Shown here piece by piece: positions 19,334 to 29,861 of a stretch of DNA of 64,000 bases; position 1 is the first letter of the stretch; every line of letters begins with the position of its first letter. The stretch comes from Aquipseudomonas alcaligenes MRY13-0052. GTDB lineage: Bacteria; Pseudomonadota; Gammaproteobacteria; Pseudomonadales; Pseudomonadaceae. The position numbers and the translations under genes were made by a program. The notes below the pieces were generated by a model. The model worked only from the letters and a program-made list of their open reading frames with translations, was not told where the DNA came from and ran no database searches. The stretch covers positions 62,001 through 126,000 of the forward strand of contig BATO01000007.1 in the NCBI GenBank assembly GCA_000474255.1. The letters are read 5' to 3'.

Positions 19334-20773
19334 TCAGGCCGGGCGCAGGGCTGCCAGGACTTCGTCCGCCGCGCGCCGGCCGGCGCGGACCGCGCCTTCC
19401 AGGTAGCCGCACCAGACAGACGACGTTTCGCTGCCGGCCCAGTGCAGGTTGCCCAGGGGTGCGCGCAGGTGGTGGCCATGGCGGCTCAGCAGGCCCGGCG
19501 GCAGCGGCGATACGCAGCCGGCGGTCCAGGGCTCGTGGTTCCAGTCCTGCTCCACGTAGGCCAGCGGTCGGCCCGCTTCCTCGCCGAACAGCCGCACCAG
19601 CTCTTTCAGCACCCGTGCCTGGCGCTTGCGGGCATCGTTCCCTGCCCGTGCGGGATCGAGGAAGGCCAGCAGCACGCCCAGGCCCTGATGAGCGGGGCTG
19701 CTGTCGAAGGTCATCTGCACCAGAGCGCTGTCGATGAAGCCGGCACCGGAGAGCCCCGATTCTTTCCAGAACGGCCGCGCATAGCTCAAGTGCACCTTCA
19801 TACCGCTGCCGCCGGTCCAGCCCTTCTGCAGGGCGGCGCGCCCCTTGGGCAGTGCCGGTGAGAAGTCGATGCGGGCCATGTCGGCGGGCATCATCGCCAC
19901 GATCACCCGGCGGGCACGCAGGCGGCCCAGGGCGCAATCCAGGGTGACCGCCTCCTGGTCCCAGCCCTCGATGCGTCGCACCGGCGCGCCCAGCAGCACC
20001 GAGGGGCCGAGCTGCTGCGCCAGGTTCAGGGACAGCCGCTGCGCGCCGCCCTGCAGGCGGAACTGCTGGGCCTGGTCGTCCAGCGCGGCGAAGCCGCCGG
20101 CAGAGTGCAGGTAGAAGAGAAACCACAGCAGCGAGACCCGGTCCGGCGCGCTGTTCAGGGTGGTGGCGACCGTGGTGGACACCGCCTCGACGGCCTCGGC
20201 ATCGGCGCGCTCGGCCTTCAGCCACGCGGCGAGGCTCCAGCGGTCCCACTCATCGGCGCGGGCCGCGCTCCAGGGCGCTTCCAGGGGCACCTGCCCGGCC
20301 ATGGCCTCCAGTCGTGCCTGCAGTGCGCGCACGGCGTCCCCTGGCGGCTCGTCGGCATCGAAGGTGTAGCGCTCGCCACCCAGCAGGGCGGCCATCTGCC
20401 CGCCGCGGTACTGCGGCACCAGGGGAATGCCCAGGTCGCTGGCCAGTTCCATCACCATCGGCTGGTCGCCGCCCACCCACTGGCCACCGCCGTCCACTTC
20501 CAGGCCGTTGCCCATGGGCTGGTTGACGGTGCGCCCGCCCACCCGCTCGCGGGCCTCCAGCACCGCCACGCGCAGGCCGCTGCCGGCCAGGCGCCGCGCC
20601 GCCACCAGGCCGGAGAGGCCGGCACCGATGATCGCGACATCCAGTTCCAGCGCTGCGGGTTCTGGGACCGCCGCGCGCCCGCTGCGGGTGATCGCGGCGA
20701 GCAGGGCGGCGCCGCTGAGGCACAGCAGGTGCCGACGGGTGAGTGAGGGGGTATCGAGCAGTCGGTAGCGCAT
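19334..20773 (-). CDS. FAD-dependent amine oxidase, Tat-exported
   Basis: 479 residues from ATG 20773, which has GTGGAG upstream; a GTG four codons earlier is possible. The N-terminus has a twin-arginine signal (LTRRHLLCLSGAALLAA), then the dinucleotide-binding fold IIGAGLSGLVAARRL and the GG-doublet ERVGGRTVNQ of flavin monoamine oxidases. The C-terminal NLHWAGSETSSVWCGYLEGA closes the FAD site. It probably oxidises an amine or amino acid in the periplasm. The 15-bp operator overlapping its leader is also found in front of the neighbouring GntR gene. Confidence 0.88.
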   Translation of the reverse strand: MRYRLLDTPSLTRRHLLCLSGAALLAAITRSGRAAVPEPAALELDVAIIGAGLSGLVAARRLAGSGLRVAVLEARERVGGRTVNQPMGNGLEVDGGGQWVGGDQPMVMELASDLGIPLVPQYRGGQMAALLGGERYTFDADEPPGDAVRALQARLEAMAGQVPLEAPWSAARADEWDRWSLAAWLKAERADAEAVEAVSTTVATTLNSAPDRVSLLWFLFYLHSAGGFAALDDQAQQFRLQGGAQRLSLNLAQQLGPSVLLGAPVRRIEGWDQEAVTLDCALGRLRARRVIVAMMPADMARIDFSPALPKGRAALQKGWTGGSGMKVHLSYARPFWKESGLSGAGFIDSALVQMTFDSSPAHQGLGVLLAFLDPARAGNDARKRQARVLKELVRLFGEEAGRPLAYVEQDWNHEPWTAGCVSPLPPGLLSRHGHHLRAPLGNLHWAGSETSSVWCGYLEGAVRAGRRAADEVLAALRPA

Positions 20774-20783
20774 GGTGTTCTCC

Positions 20784-20798
20784 ACTTGGTAACCAAGT
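20784..20798. promoter_or_regulatory. GntR operator upstream of the amine oxidase
   Basis: ACTTGGTAACCAAGT is a 7-1-7 perfect palindrome 11 bp upstream of the amine-oxidase start, overlapping its leader and ribosome site. The identical palindrome (reverse complement) occurs in front of the gntR gene. TGGT-N-ACCA is the usual core for FadR/GntR-subfamily operators. Confidence 0.75.
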
Positions 20799-20809
20799 TG
20801 CCGGAGGCG

Positions 20810-20835
20810 AAAAAACGACCGCTTCCCGCGGTCGT
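20810..20835 (-). terminator. Rho-independent terminator of the gntR gene
   Basis: Stem ACGACCGC / GCGGTCGT with a 5-base loop, 6 bp downstream of the gntR stop; on the minus strand it runs into TTTTTT. It separates gntR from the co-directional amine oxidase gene, so the latter must have its own promoter. Confidence 0.75.
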
Positions 20836-20840
20836 CGGGT

Positions 20841-21521
20841 TCAGGCCGAGGTGGTGCGCACCGAGGCCAGGTAGAAGGGCACGGGGTCCTGGCGGGCCAG
20901 GAGCTGGCGGGCCAGGGTCAGGTAGAACCAGCGCAGCTCGGCGGGATCGCCGTCGATGGCGTCCTGGTCGTCGGTCCAGCGCTGCCAGAGGGCCATTTCC
21001 ATCTGCAGGATGCGGTTGCGGCCGATGGCGGTGATGCGTCGCCAGAAGGCGTCTTCCAGGCGCTGCGCGTCGGCGGCATCGAGCGTGGCCGGGCAGGTGT
21101 CCACCTGTTGCAGCAGGTGTTCCCGCTCGGCATCCGTGGCATGGCGCGAGGCCGCCTCCAGCAGGCCGATGGCATAGAGCTGCTGGTACTCGGCCAGGTC
21201 CCGCAGCAGGCGGGTGGCGGCGTCGGATTGCAGCCGACCGGCGCAGCGCAGCAGCAGCTCGAAGACCCGTGCATCGGCTCGGGCCGGGTCCAGCACGCGG
21301 CTGGCACCGCCCTGGCGGACTTCCACCAGGCCGACGTCCTTCAACTTGTGCACGGCCTGGCGCACGGTGATGCGCGAGACGCCGTAGCGCTCGGCCAGCA
21401 GGCGCTCGGCTGGCAGCGATTCGCCGGGCGCCAGCTGGCCATCGAGTATCTCGATGAACAGGCCTTCCAGCGCAGCGTCGGCGGCATGCCCCCTGGGGGC
21501 GGGTGTGATCGATTCGTCCAT
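20841..21521 (-). CDS. GntR-family transcriptional regulator (FadR/FCD-like)
   Basis: 226 residues: winged helix-turn-helix at about 20-80 (LPAERLLAERYGVSRITVRQ) and an all-helical C-terminal ligand domain of FCD type. Its own promoter (21535-21549) and that of the downstream amine oxidase (20784-20798) carry the same 15-bp palindrome, so it most likely represses both and responds to the amine substrate or a product. The ligand is unknown. Confidence 0.88.
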   Translation of the reverse strand: MDESITPAPRGHAADAALEGLFIEILDGQLAPGESLPAERLLAERYGVSRITVRQAVHKLKDVGLVEVRQGGASRVLDPARADARVFELLLRCAGRLQSDAATRLLRDLAEYQQLYAIGLLEAASRHATDAEREHLLQQVDTCPATLDAADAQRLEDAFWRRITAIGRNRILQMEMALWQRWTDDQDAIDGDPAELRWFYLTLARQLLARQDPVPFYLASVRTTSA

Positions 21522-21534
21522 GGCGGGAAAATCT

Positions 21535-21549
21535 ACTTGGTTACCAAGT
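21535..21549. promoter_or_regulatory. GntR operator upstream of gntR
   Basis: ACTTGGTTACCAAGT, the same palindrome as at 20784-20798, 13 bp upstream of the gntR start. This indicates autoregulation. It also lies 77 bp in front of the divergent EamA transporter, which could therefore belong to the regulon. Confidence 0.75.
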
Positions 21550-21626
21550 TAAGTCAAGGCCCCGTGGCGAATCGACGCGCGCTGAGCCACGGCCTATGAT
21601 CCGCCGCCTGTTTTCGGAGACCCGCT

Positions 21627-22490
21627 ATGCGCTACCTGCTCGTCGTCACCCTGCTCTGGGCCTTTTCCTTCAGCCTCATAGGCGAGTACCTGGCCGGGCG
21701 GGTGGACAGCGATTTCGCCGTGCTGGCGCGGGTGCTGATCGCGGCGCTGGTGTTCCTGCCCTTCACCCGCTGGCGCGGGCTGCCGACAAGGCTGCTGGCG
21801 GGGTTCTGGCTGGCCGGGGCGCTGCAGTTCGGCATCACCTACCTGTGCCTGTACCGCAGCTTCGCCGTGCTCACGGTGCCGGAGGTGCTGCTGTTCACCG
21901 TGCTCACGCCCATCTACGTGACCCTGCTGGACGACGCCCTGTCTCGCCGCTTCAGCCCCTGGGCGCTGCTGGCGGCCCTGGTGGCGGTGGGCGGCGGGGT
22001 GATCATCCGCTTCGACCGCCTGGAGGGCGACTACCTGCTGGGCTTCATCCTGCTGCAGGTGGCCAACGCCACCTTCGCCGCCGGCCAGGTGCTCTGCCGT
22101 CGCCTGCTGGTGCGCTACCCGGTGGAGCAGCCGCTGCACCGCTTCTTCGGCCACTTCTTCCTCGGCGCATTGCTGCTGGCGCTGCCCTCCTTCCTGCTCT
22201 TCGGCAACCCCGAGCGCTTGCCGCAAACGTCGGTGCAATGGGGCGTGCTGGTGTGGATGGGCCTGTTCGCCACGGCCCTGGGCATGTTCTGGTGGGTCAA
22301 GGGCAGCACCGCCGTCAGCGCCGGCACCCTGGCGGTGATGAACGAGCTTCACGTCCCCGCCGGCCTGGTGGTCAACCTGCTGATCTGGAACCGCGACGCC
22401 GACCTCCCCCGCCTCGCCCTGGGCGGCGCGGTGATCCTCGCTTCCCTGTGGATAAGTCGCCTGGGCCGTCGCAGGGCCGCTCTTGCGTAG
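21627..22490 (+). CDS. EamA/DMT-family transporter
   Basis: 287 residues with about ten hydrophobic helices and two EamA repeats (helices from residue 3, and again from about 146). Members export amino acids, amines or other metabolites across the inner membrane. It is divergent from the gntR gene and shares its 105-bp intergenic region with the GntR operator, so it may move the same compound. Substrate unknown. Confidence 0.85.
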   Translation: MRYLLVVTLLWAFSFSLIGEYLAGRVDSDFAVLARVLIAALVFLPFTRWRGLPTRLLAGFWLAGALQFGITYLCLYRSFAVLTVPEVLLFTVLTPIYVTLLDDALSRRFSPWALLAALVAVGGGVIIRFDRLEGDYLLGFILLQVANATFAAGQVLCRRLLVRYPVEQPLHRFFGHFFLGALLLALPSFLLFGNPERLPQTSVQWGVLVWMGLFATALGMFWWVKGSTAVSAGTLAVMNELHVPAGLVVNLLIWNRDADLPRLALGGAVILASLWISRLGRRRAALA

Positions 22491-22576
22491 GATGGGTAGA
22501 GCACAGCGAAACCCATGCTGGAGGGCTCCGGAGTCGATGGCGTTCATGGGCTCGCGGAACGCCGCCCATCCGATAG
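22486..22576. repeat. Dispersed imperfect-palindrome repeat (GATGGGT...ACCCAT type)
   Basis: Starting at the end of the EamA gene, GTAGGATGGGTAGAGC and CGAAACCCATGC form an inner inverted repeat, and GGATGGG pairs with CGCCCATCC at the outer end. Sequences of this form recur between Pseudomonas genes. Only one copy is seen in this window, so the call rests on recollection of the type. Confidence 0.4.
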
Positions 22577-22595
22577 TGCGGCTCGTTCCCTGAAA

Positions 22596-22636
22596 TGAAA
22601 AAAGCCGCTGTCCCGAAAGGGGCAGCGGCTTTTTTA
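22596..22636. terminator. Bidirectional terminator between EamA gene and trpA
   Basis: AAAAAAGCCGCTG and CAGCGGCTTTTTT, with an inner CCC/GGG pair around a GAAA loop. A-run on one side and T-run on the other make it work in both directions for the two converging transcripts. Confidence 0.85.
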
Positions 22637-22650
22637 TGGCCGTGTGGCGG

Positions 22651-25666
<3,016 letters not shown>

Positions 25667-25692
25667 GGCGGGGCGGAACCCGCCTGCCTGCG

Positions 25693-28134
25693 CTAGAAGT
25701 CGCCGCGCAGGGTGAGCATGTAGCTACGTGGAGTGCCGTAGGTGGTGCCACGGGTCCAGTAGCCGGTGGAGTCGAAGTAGGTGCGGTCGAAGAGGTTTTC
25801 GACGTCCACGCCGACGGTCCAGTTCGGGTCGAGCTTGTAGGCGGCGCGCGCATCGTAGATCGCCCGGCCGCTGTTGGCGGTCTCGTTGTAGGCATCCTCG
25901 TAGCCCGACTGCGCCGATACGCCGGCGCCGATGCTGAGGCGGTTCCACTCCCCCGGCAGGCTGTAGTGGGTGTTGAGGCGCAGCAGGTGCTTGGGGGTCT
26001 GCGCGGAGATGGGGCCGCCGTTTTCCGAGCGGGTGGTGTTGAAGGTGTAGCCGGCCGCCACCTGCAGCCCCGGCAGCACCTCGCCGCTGGCCTCAGCCTC
26101 GAAGCCCTTGCTGCGGCTGATGCCGTCGCTGTTCACGTAGCAGCGGTTGGCGACGTCCTGCGGGCAGTTGCCGTCGTTGGCGTAGTCGCGGGCGGCGACG
26201 TCTTCCTGCTCGATGTAGAACAGCGCGAAGGACAGGTTCAGGCGCTTGTCGAACAGCTCGCCCTTGATGCCGGTCTCGTAGTTGGAGCCGATGGCCGGGT
26301 CGAGCATGCTGCCGCCGGCGGTGCGGTAGCCGGCCTGGGGCATGAAGATGTCGGCGTAGCTGGCGTACAGCGACCAGGCGTCGTCGAGGTCGTAGATGGC
26401 GCCGGCGAAGGGCGTGAATTCGTGCTTCTGCTCGTTGGTCGACAACAGGTCGCCGCTCCAGGAGTCGGTCTTGTACCAGCTCAGGCGGCCGCCGAGGACC
26501 AGGCTCAGGTCCTCGGTCATGTGCAGGCGGGTGCTGAGGTAGGTGCCGTAGCGGGTTTCGATGGTGTCGTCCTTGGCGTCCCAGCCCTGGCGCGCCAGCT
26601 GGGGCACGTTGCCGTGGTTGGGGTTGAACACGTCGAGGGGAATGGGGCTGGGCAGCGCGACGGTGGCGTCCTTGTCGTTCATCTTGCGCTTGGACCAGTT
26701 GGCGCCCAGGGTCACCTGGTGGGACAGGCCGAAGGCCTCGAACTCGCCGTCCAGGTGGCCGTCCACGGCGTTCGAGGTGGCGTCGAACTTGTGGTAGCTG
26801 ATGTCGTTGACCATGGGGCCGGTGGGGCTGCCGTAGTCCAGGGTGTCGCCCGCGCCCCATTCGATGGCGCTGCGGTTGTAGCTGCTCTCGGAGTGGGACA
26901 GCGCCAGCTTGCCGGTCCAGTTGTCGTCGAAGCGGTGGCTGAGGTCGGCGAACACTTCGTCGGTGCGGCTCTGCAGCTTGGCCCAGTCCTGGCCGAGGAA
27001 GGTCGAGCGCTTGAGGTGCGGGTTGCTGCCGTCGGGGTTTATCGGCAGGCCCAGCACGCTGTAGCCGTCGATGCGCGAGGTCTGCCGGCGCAGGCCGAGG
27101 GCGACCGTGGTGGCGTCGTTGAGGTCGGCTTCGACGATGCCGTAGAGCAGCGGCCGTTTGGATTCGGTGACGTCGATGAAGTACCCGCGATCCTCATAGG
27201 AGGCGACCATGCGGCCGCGCAGGGTGCCTTCGTCGTTGAGCTTGCCGCTGGCGTCCAGGTCGAGGCGGTAGTTGTCCCAGGAGCCGGCGCGGGTGGTGAT
27301 GGAGAAGCGCGGGTCCACCGTGGGGCGCTTGCGCACCAGGTTTGCCGCGCCACCCGGATTGCCCGCGCCCACCAGCAGCCCGGAGGCGCCGCGCAGCACT
27401 TCGACGCGGTCGAACATGGCCATGTCCGGGGTCATCCAGCCGGTGTAGGCGAAGGCCTGCCCGGGCACGCCGTCGACCATGTAGCTCTCGTCGGTGAGGT
27501 CGAAGCCGCGGGAGCTGAAGTGGTGGTTGCCGTAGCCACGGTTGGCGCGGGTGATGCCCGGGGTCTGGGCCATCACCTGGTCGAGGGAGACGAGGTTCTT
27601 GTCGTCCATCAGCTTGCGGGTGACCACGGTCACCGACTGCGGCGTGCGCCGCAGCGATTGGGCGCTCTTGCCGATGGTCACGGCGCCGGTGGTGTAGGAG
27701 CCGCTGCCTTCGGTGGTTTCACCCAACCCGGTGCTGTTGATGGTGGTTGCACCCAGCTCGAGGGCGTCGCCGCTGCCCGTCGCCACTTCCAGGGCGTAGT
27801 TGCCGCCGCTGTTGAGCGCGCGCAGGCCGGTGCCGGCCAGCAGCCGGGCCAGCCCTTCGTCCACCCCATAGTTGCCGTTCAGCCCGGGGCTGCGCTTGCC
27901 GGCGGTGAGCTTCGCGTCCACCGAGAGGAGGATGCCGGCCTCGCTGGCGAAGCGGTTCAGCGCCTGGTCGAGGTTGCCGGCGGGGATGGCGTAGGCGCGG
28001 GTCTGTTCGCTGGCGGCCTGCGCCAGGGGGGCGGTGGCGACCAGTGCCGGGCCGGCGACCAGCAGGCTGGCGAACAGGGCATAGCGGATGGCGGCGCTGA
28101 GGCGGGAGCGATGGGAAGCGGGCAGATACGGCAT
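25693..28134 (-). CDS. TonB-dependent siderophore receptor with STN signalling domain (receptor 1)
   Basis: 813 residues. Signal peptide to about 41, a secretin/TonB N-terminal (STN) domain at about 45-115 (AGNLDQALNRFASEAGILLS), plug from about 150 (RTPQSVTVVTRKLMDD, MVDGVPGQ, NLVRKRPTV) and a 22-strand barrel ending in LTLRGDF with the terminal Phe of outer-membrane porins. The STN domain marks a transducer that signals through a FecR protein; fecR and fecI genes lie directly upstream. Ferric-siderophore import of the FpvA/FoxA type is likely; the ligand is unknown. Confidence 0.93.
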   Translation of the reverse strand: MPYLPASHRSRLSAAIRYALFASLLVAGPALVATAPLAQAASEQTRAYAIPAGNLDQALNRFASEAGILLSVDAKLTAGKRSPGLNGNYGVDEGLARLLAGTGLRALNSGGNYALEVATGSGDALELGATTINSTGLGETTEGSGSYTTGAVTIGKSAQSLRRTPQSVTVVTRKLMDDKNLVSLDQVMAQTPGITRANRGYGNHHFSSRGFDLTDESYMVDGVPGQAFAYTGWMTPDMAMFDRVEVLRGASGLLVGAGNPGGAANLVRKRPTVDPRFSITTRAGSWDNYRLDLDASGKLNDEGTLRGRMVASYEDRGYFIDVTESKRPLLYGIVEADLNDATTVALGLRRQTSRIDGYSVLGLPINPDGSNPHLKRSTFLGQDWAKLQSRTDEVFADLSHRFDDNWTGKLALSHSESSYNRSAIEWGAGDTLDYGSPTGPMVNDISYHKFDATSNAVDGHLDGEFEAFGLSHQVTLGANWSKRKMNDKDATVALPSPIPLDVFNPNHGNVPQLARQGWDAKDDTIETRYGTYLSTRLHMTEDLSLVLGGRLSWYKTDSWSGDLLSTNEQKHEFTPFAGAIYDLDDAWSLYASYADIFMPQAGYRTAGGSMLDPAIGSNYETGIKGELFDKRLNLSFALFYIEQEDVAARDYANDGNCPQDVANRCYVNSDGISRSKGFEAEASGEVLPGLQVAAGYTFNTTRSENGGPISAQTPKHLLRLNTHYSLPGEWNRLSIGAGVSAQSGYEDAYNETANSGRAIYDARAAYKLDPNWTVGVDVENLFDRTYFDSTGYWTRGTTYGTPRSYMLTLRGDF

Positions 28135-28234
28135 TCTGGAACGTCCTCTTGAGAATGCTTCTTGATTGATTTCAAGAGGTATCCCGAGCGAGCCGGGGAA
28201 ACCGACAACGCCGGGTGAAGTTTTTTTTCAGGGC

Positions 28235-29194
28235 TCAGGCGCGGGCGCGGACGGTGACCCAGTAGCGGGTCAGGCTGTGCACCTCGACGGGCAGCGATTG
28301 CTGCAGGGCGGCCAGTACCCGGTCGGTGTCGGCCAGGGGGAAGACGCCGGTGAGGACCAGGCCCGCCACCTCCGGGTCGCAGCGCAGCACACCGGGGCGG
28401 TGGCGCGACAGCTGGCCGATGAACTCGCCGAGGGCCATGCGCTCGGCGACCAGGCGGCCCTGGCTCCAGGCGATGGCGTTGGCATCGGCGCTGCCGAGCT
28501 CGCCGAGCCGCCCGGCGGAGAACCACAGGCTCTGCCCGGCCTGCAGGCGCGTAGCGGCTGCGTGGCGCGGGCGCAGTTCCAACTGGCCTTCGTAGAGCTG
28601 GACGCGGCTGCCGCCGTCCTGCTCGTAGACCGAGAAGCGCGTGCCCAGGGCCTGGATCTCCCCGGCGGCGGTTTCCACGATCAGCGGTCGCCCGGCCGGG
28701 TCCTGGCCGCTGTCCAGCAGCAGTTCGCCGGCCAGCAGGCGGATGCGCCGCTCGGCGTCGTTGAAGAGGATGTCCACCGCGCTGCCGCTGTTGAGCATCA
28801 GCTGGCTGCCGTCCTCCAGGGTGCGTTCGAGGCGTTCGCCGGTGCCGCTGCGCAGGTCGGCCATGGCTTCGCGCCAGGGCAGGTGCGACTGGGCCGCGTA
28901 GCCGCTGCCGCCGGCCACCAGCAGCAGGCCGAGCAGCTTGAGGGTCTGCCGGCGACGGGCGTCGGGCATGTCGCGCAGCACCGCGCGGGCGGTGTCGCCG
29001 GGTACGCCGGCGAGGGTGCCCTGCAGCTGTTGCAGGCGCTGCCAGGCGCGCTGGTGCTCGGGGTCGGCGTCCTGCCAGGCGACGAAGCGGCGCTGTTGCT
29101 CACCGTCCAGTTCGCCACCCCATTGCAGCATCAGCCAGTGACTGGCCTGCTCGACGATGGCGGGGGCGATGGGGGCGTCGCGATGGGCTGTCAT
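28235..29194 (-). CDS. fecR: FecR-family anti-sigma factor (pair 1)
   Basis: 319 residues: N-terminal cytoplasmic FecR domain (ASHWLMLQWGGELDGEQQ), one membrane helix at about 84-100 (LKLLGLLLVAGGSGYAA), then the periplasmic FecR region (RTLEDGSQLMLNSGSAVDI) and STN-contacting C-terminus. It relays occupancy of receptor 1 to the cognate sigma factor. The start overlaps the fecI stop by 4 bp; the receptor gene follows 100 bp downstream. Confidence 0.93.
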   Translation of the reverse strand: MTAHRDAPIAPAIVEQASHWLMLQWGGELDGEQQRRFVAWQDADPEHQRAWQRLQQLQGTLAGVPGDTARAVLRDMPDARRRQTLKLLGLLLVAGGSGYAAQSHLPWREAMADLRSGTGERLERTLEDGSQLMLNSGSAVDILFNDAERRIRLLAGELLLDSGQDPAGRPLIVETAAGEIQALGTRFSVYEQDGGSRVQLYEGQLELRPRHAAATRLQAGQSLWFSAGRLGELGSADANAIAWSQGRLVAERMALGEFIGQLSRHRPGVLRCDPEVAGLVLTGVFPLADTDRVLAALQQSLPVEVHSLTRYWVTVRARA

Positions 29195-29709
29195 TCGGCG
29201 TAGAGCACCTGGTAGCAGGCCTGGATGGCGCGGATCATGTACTTCTGCACCGAGCTGACGCTGACCTGCAGGCGTTCGGCGATCTGTGGATAAGTCAGGC
29301 CCTCGAACTGCGAGAGCATGAAGGCTTCGCGCACCTTGGCCGGCATCGAGTCGAGCATGGCGTCGATCTGCAGCAGGGTCTCGATGACCATGGCGCGGGT
29401 CTCCAGGGAGGGGGTTTCCGGCTCCGGCAGCATGGCCAGGCTGTCGAGGTAGGCCTGTTCGATGCGCTGGCGCCGCCATTGGTCGATGACCAGGTTGCGG
29501 GCGATCTGCGCCAGGTAGCTGCGGCCCTCACCGCTACCGGGCAGGCGCCGGGTCACCAGCAGGCGGAGAAAGGTGTCCTGGGCGATGTCGGCCGCCCGCT
29601 CACGGTCGCCCAGGCGCCGCCGCAGCCAGCCTTGCAGCCAGCCGTGATGGTCCTTGTAGAGACGGTGCACATCCTGTTGCAGCGATGGCTCGGGGATGAC
29701 AGTGGACAC
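29191..29709 (-). CDS. fecI: FecI-type ECF sigma factor (pair 1)
   Basis: 172 residues with sigma region 2 (DRERAADIAQDTFLRLLV and IARNLVIDQWRR) and region 4 (LTYPQIAERLQVSVSSVQKY). It directs RNA polymerase to the receptor gene once the FecR partner is activated by a loaded siderophore receptor. First gene of a fecI-fecR-receptor set. Confidence 0.95.
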   Translation of the reverse strand: MSTVIPEPSLQQDVHRLYKDHHGWLQGWLRRRLGDRERAADIAQDTFLRLLVTRRLPGSGEGRSYLAQIARNLVIDQWRRQRIEQAYLDSLAMLPEPETPSLETRAMVIETLLQIDAMLDSMPAKVREAFMLSQFEGLTYPQIAERLQVSVSSVQKYMIRAIQACYQVLYAE

Positions 29710-29740
29710 CCGATGCTCCCGTGATACCTAAGTGCGGATA

Positions 29741-29758
29741 AGAATTGATCGCAATTCT
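29741..29758. promoter_or_regulatory. Inverted repeat upstream of fecI 1, possible Fur site
   Basis: AGAATTG-ATCG-CAATTCT, a perfect 7-bp inverted repeat 31 bp upstream of the fecI start in an AT-rich pocket. Fur control of fecI genes is the rule, and the position suits repression, but resemblance to the 19-bp Fur consensus is only partial. Confidence 0.4.
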
Positions 29759-29861
29759 AAGGGGGGCGGATAGCGCTTGGGAATACGCCATTTGGCGCGG
29801 GGGCGGGGCGGCAGGATGGGCGGCCTTGTGGCGGCGCCCATCCTGCGTGGGTGACGCGGGA

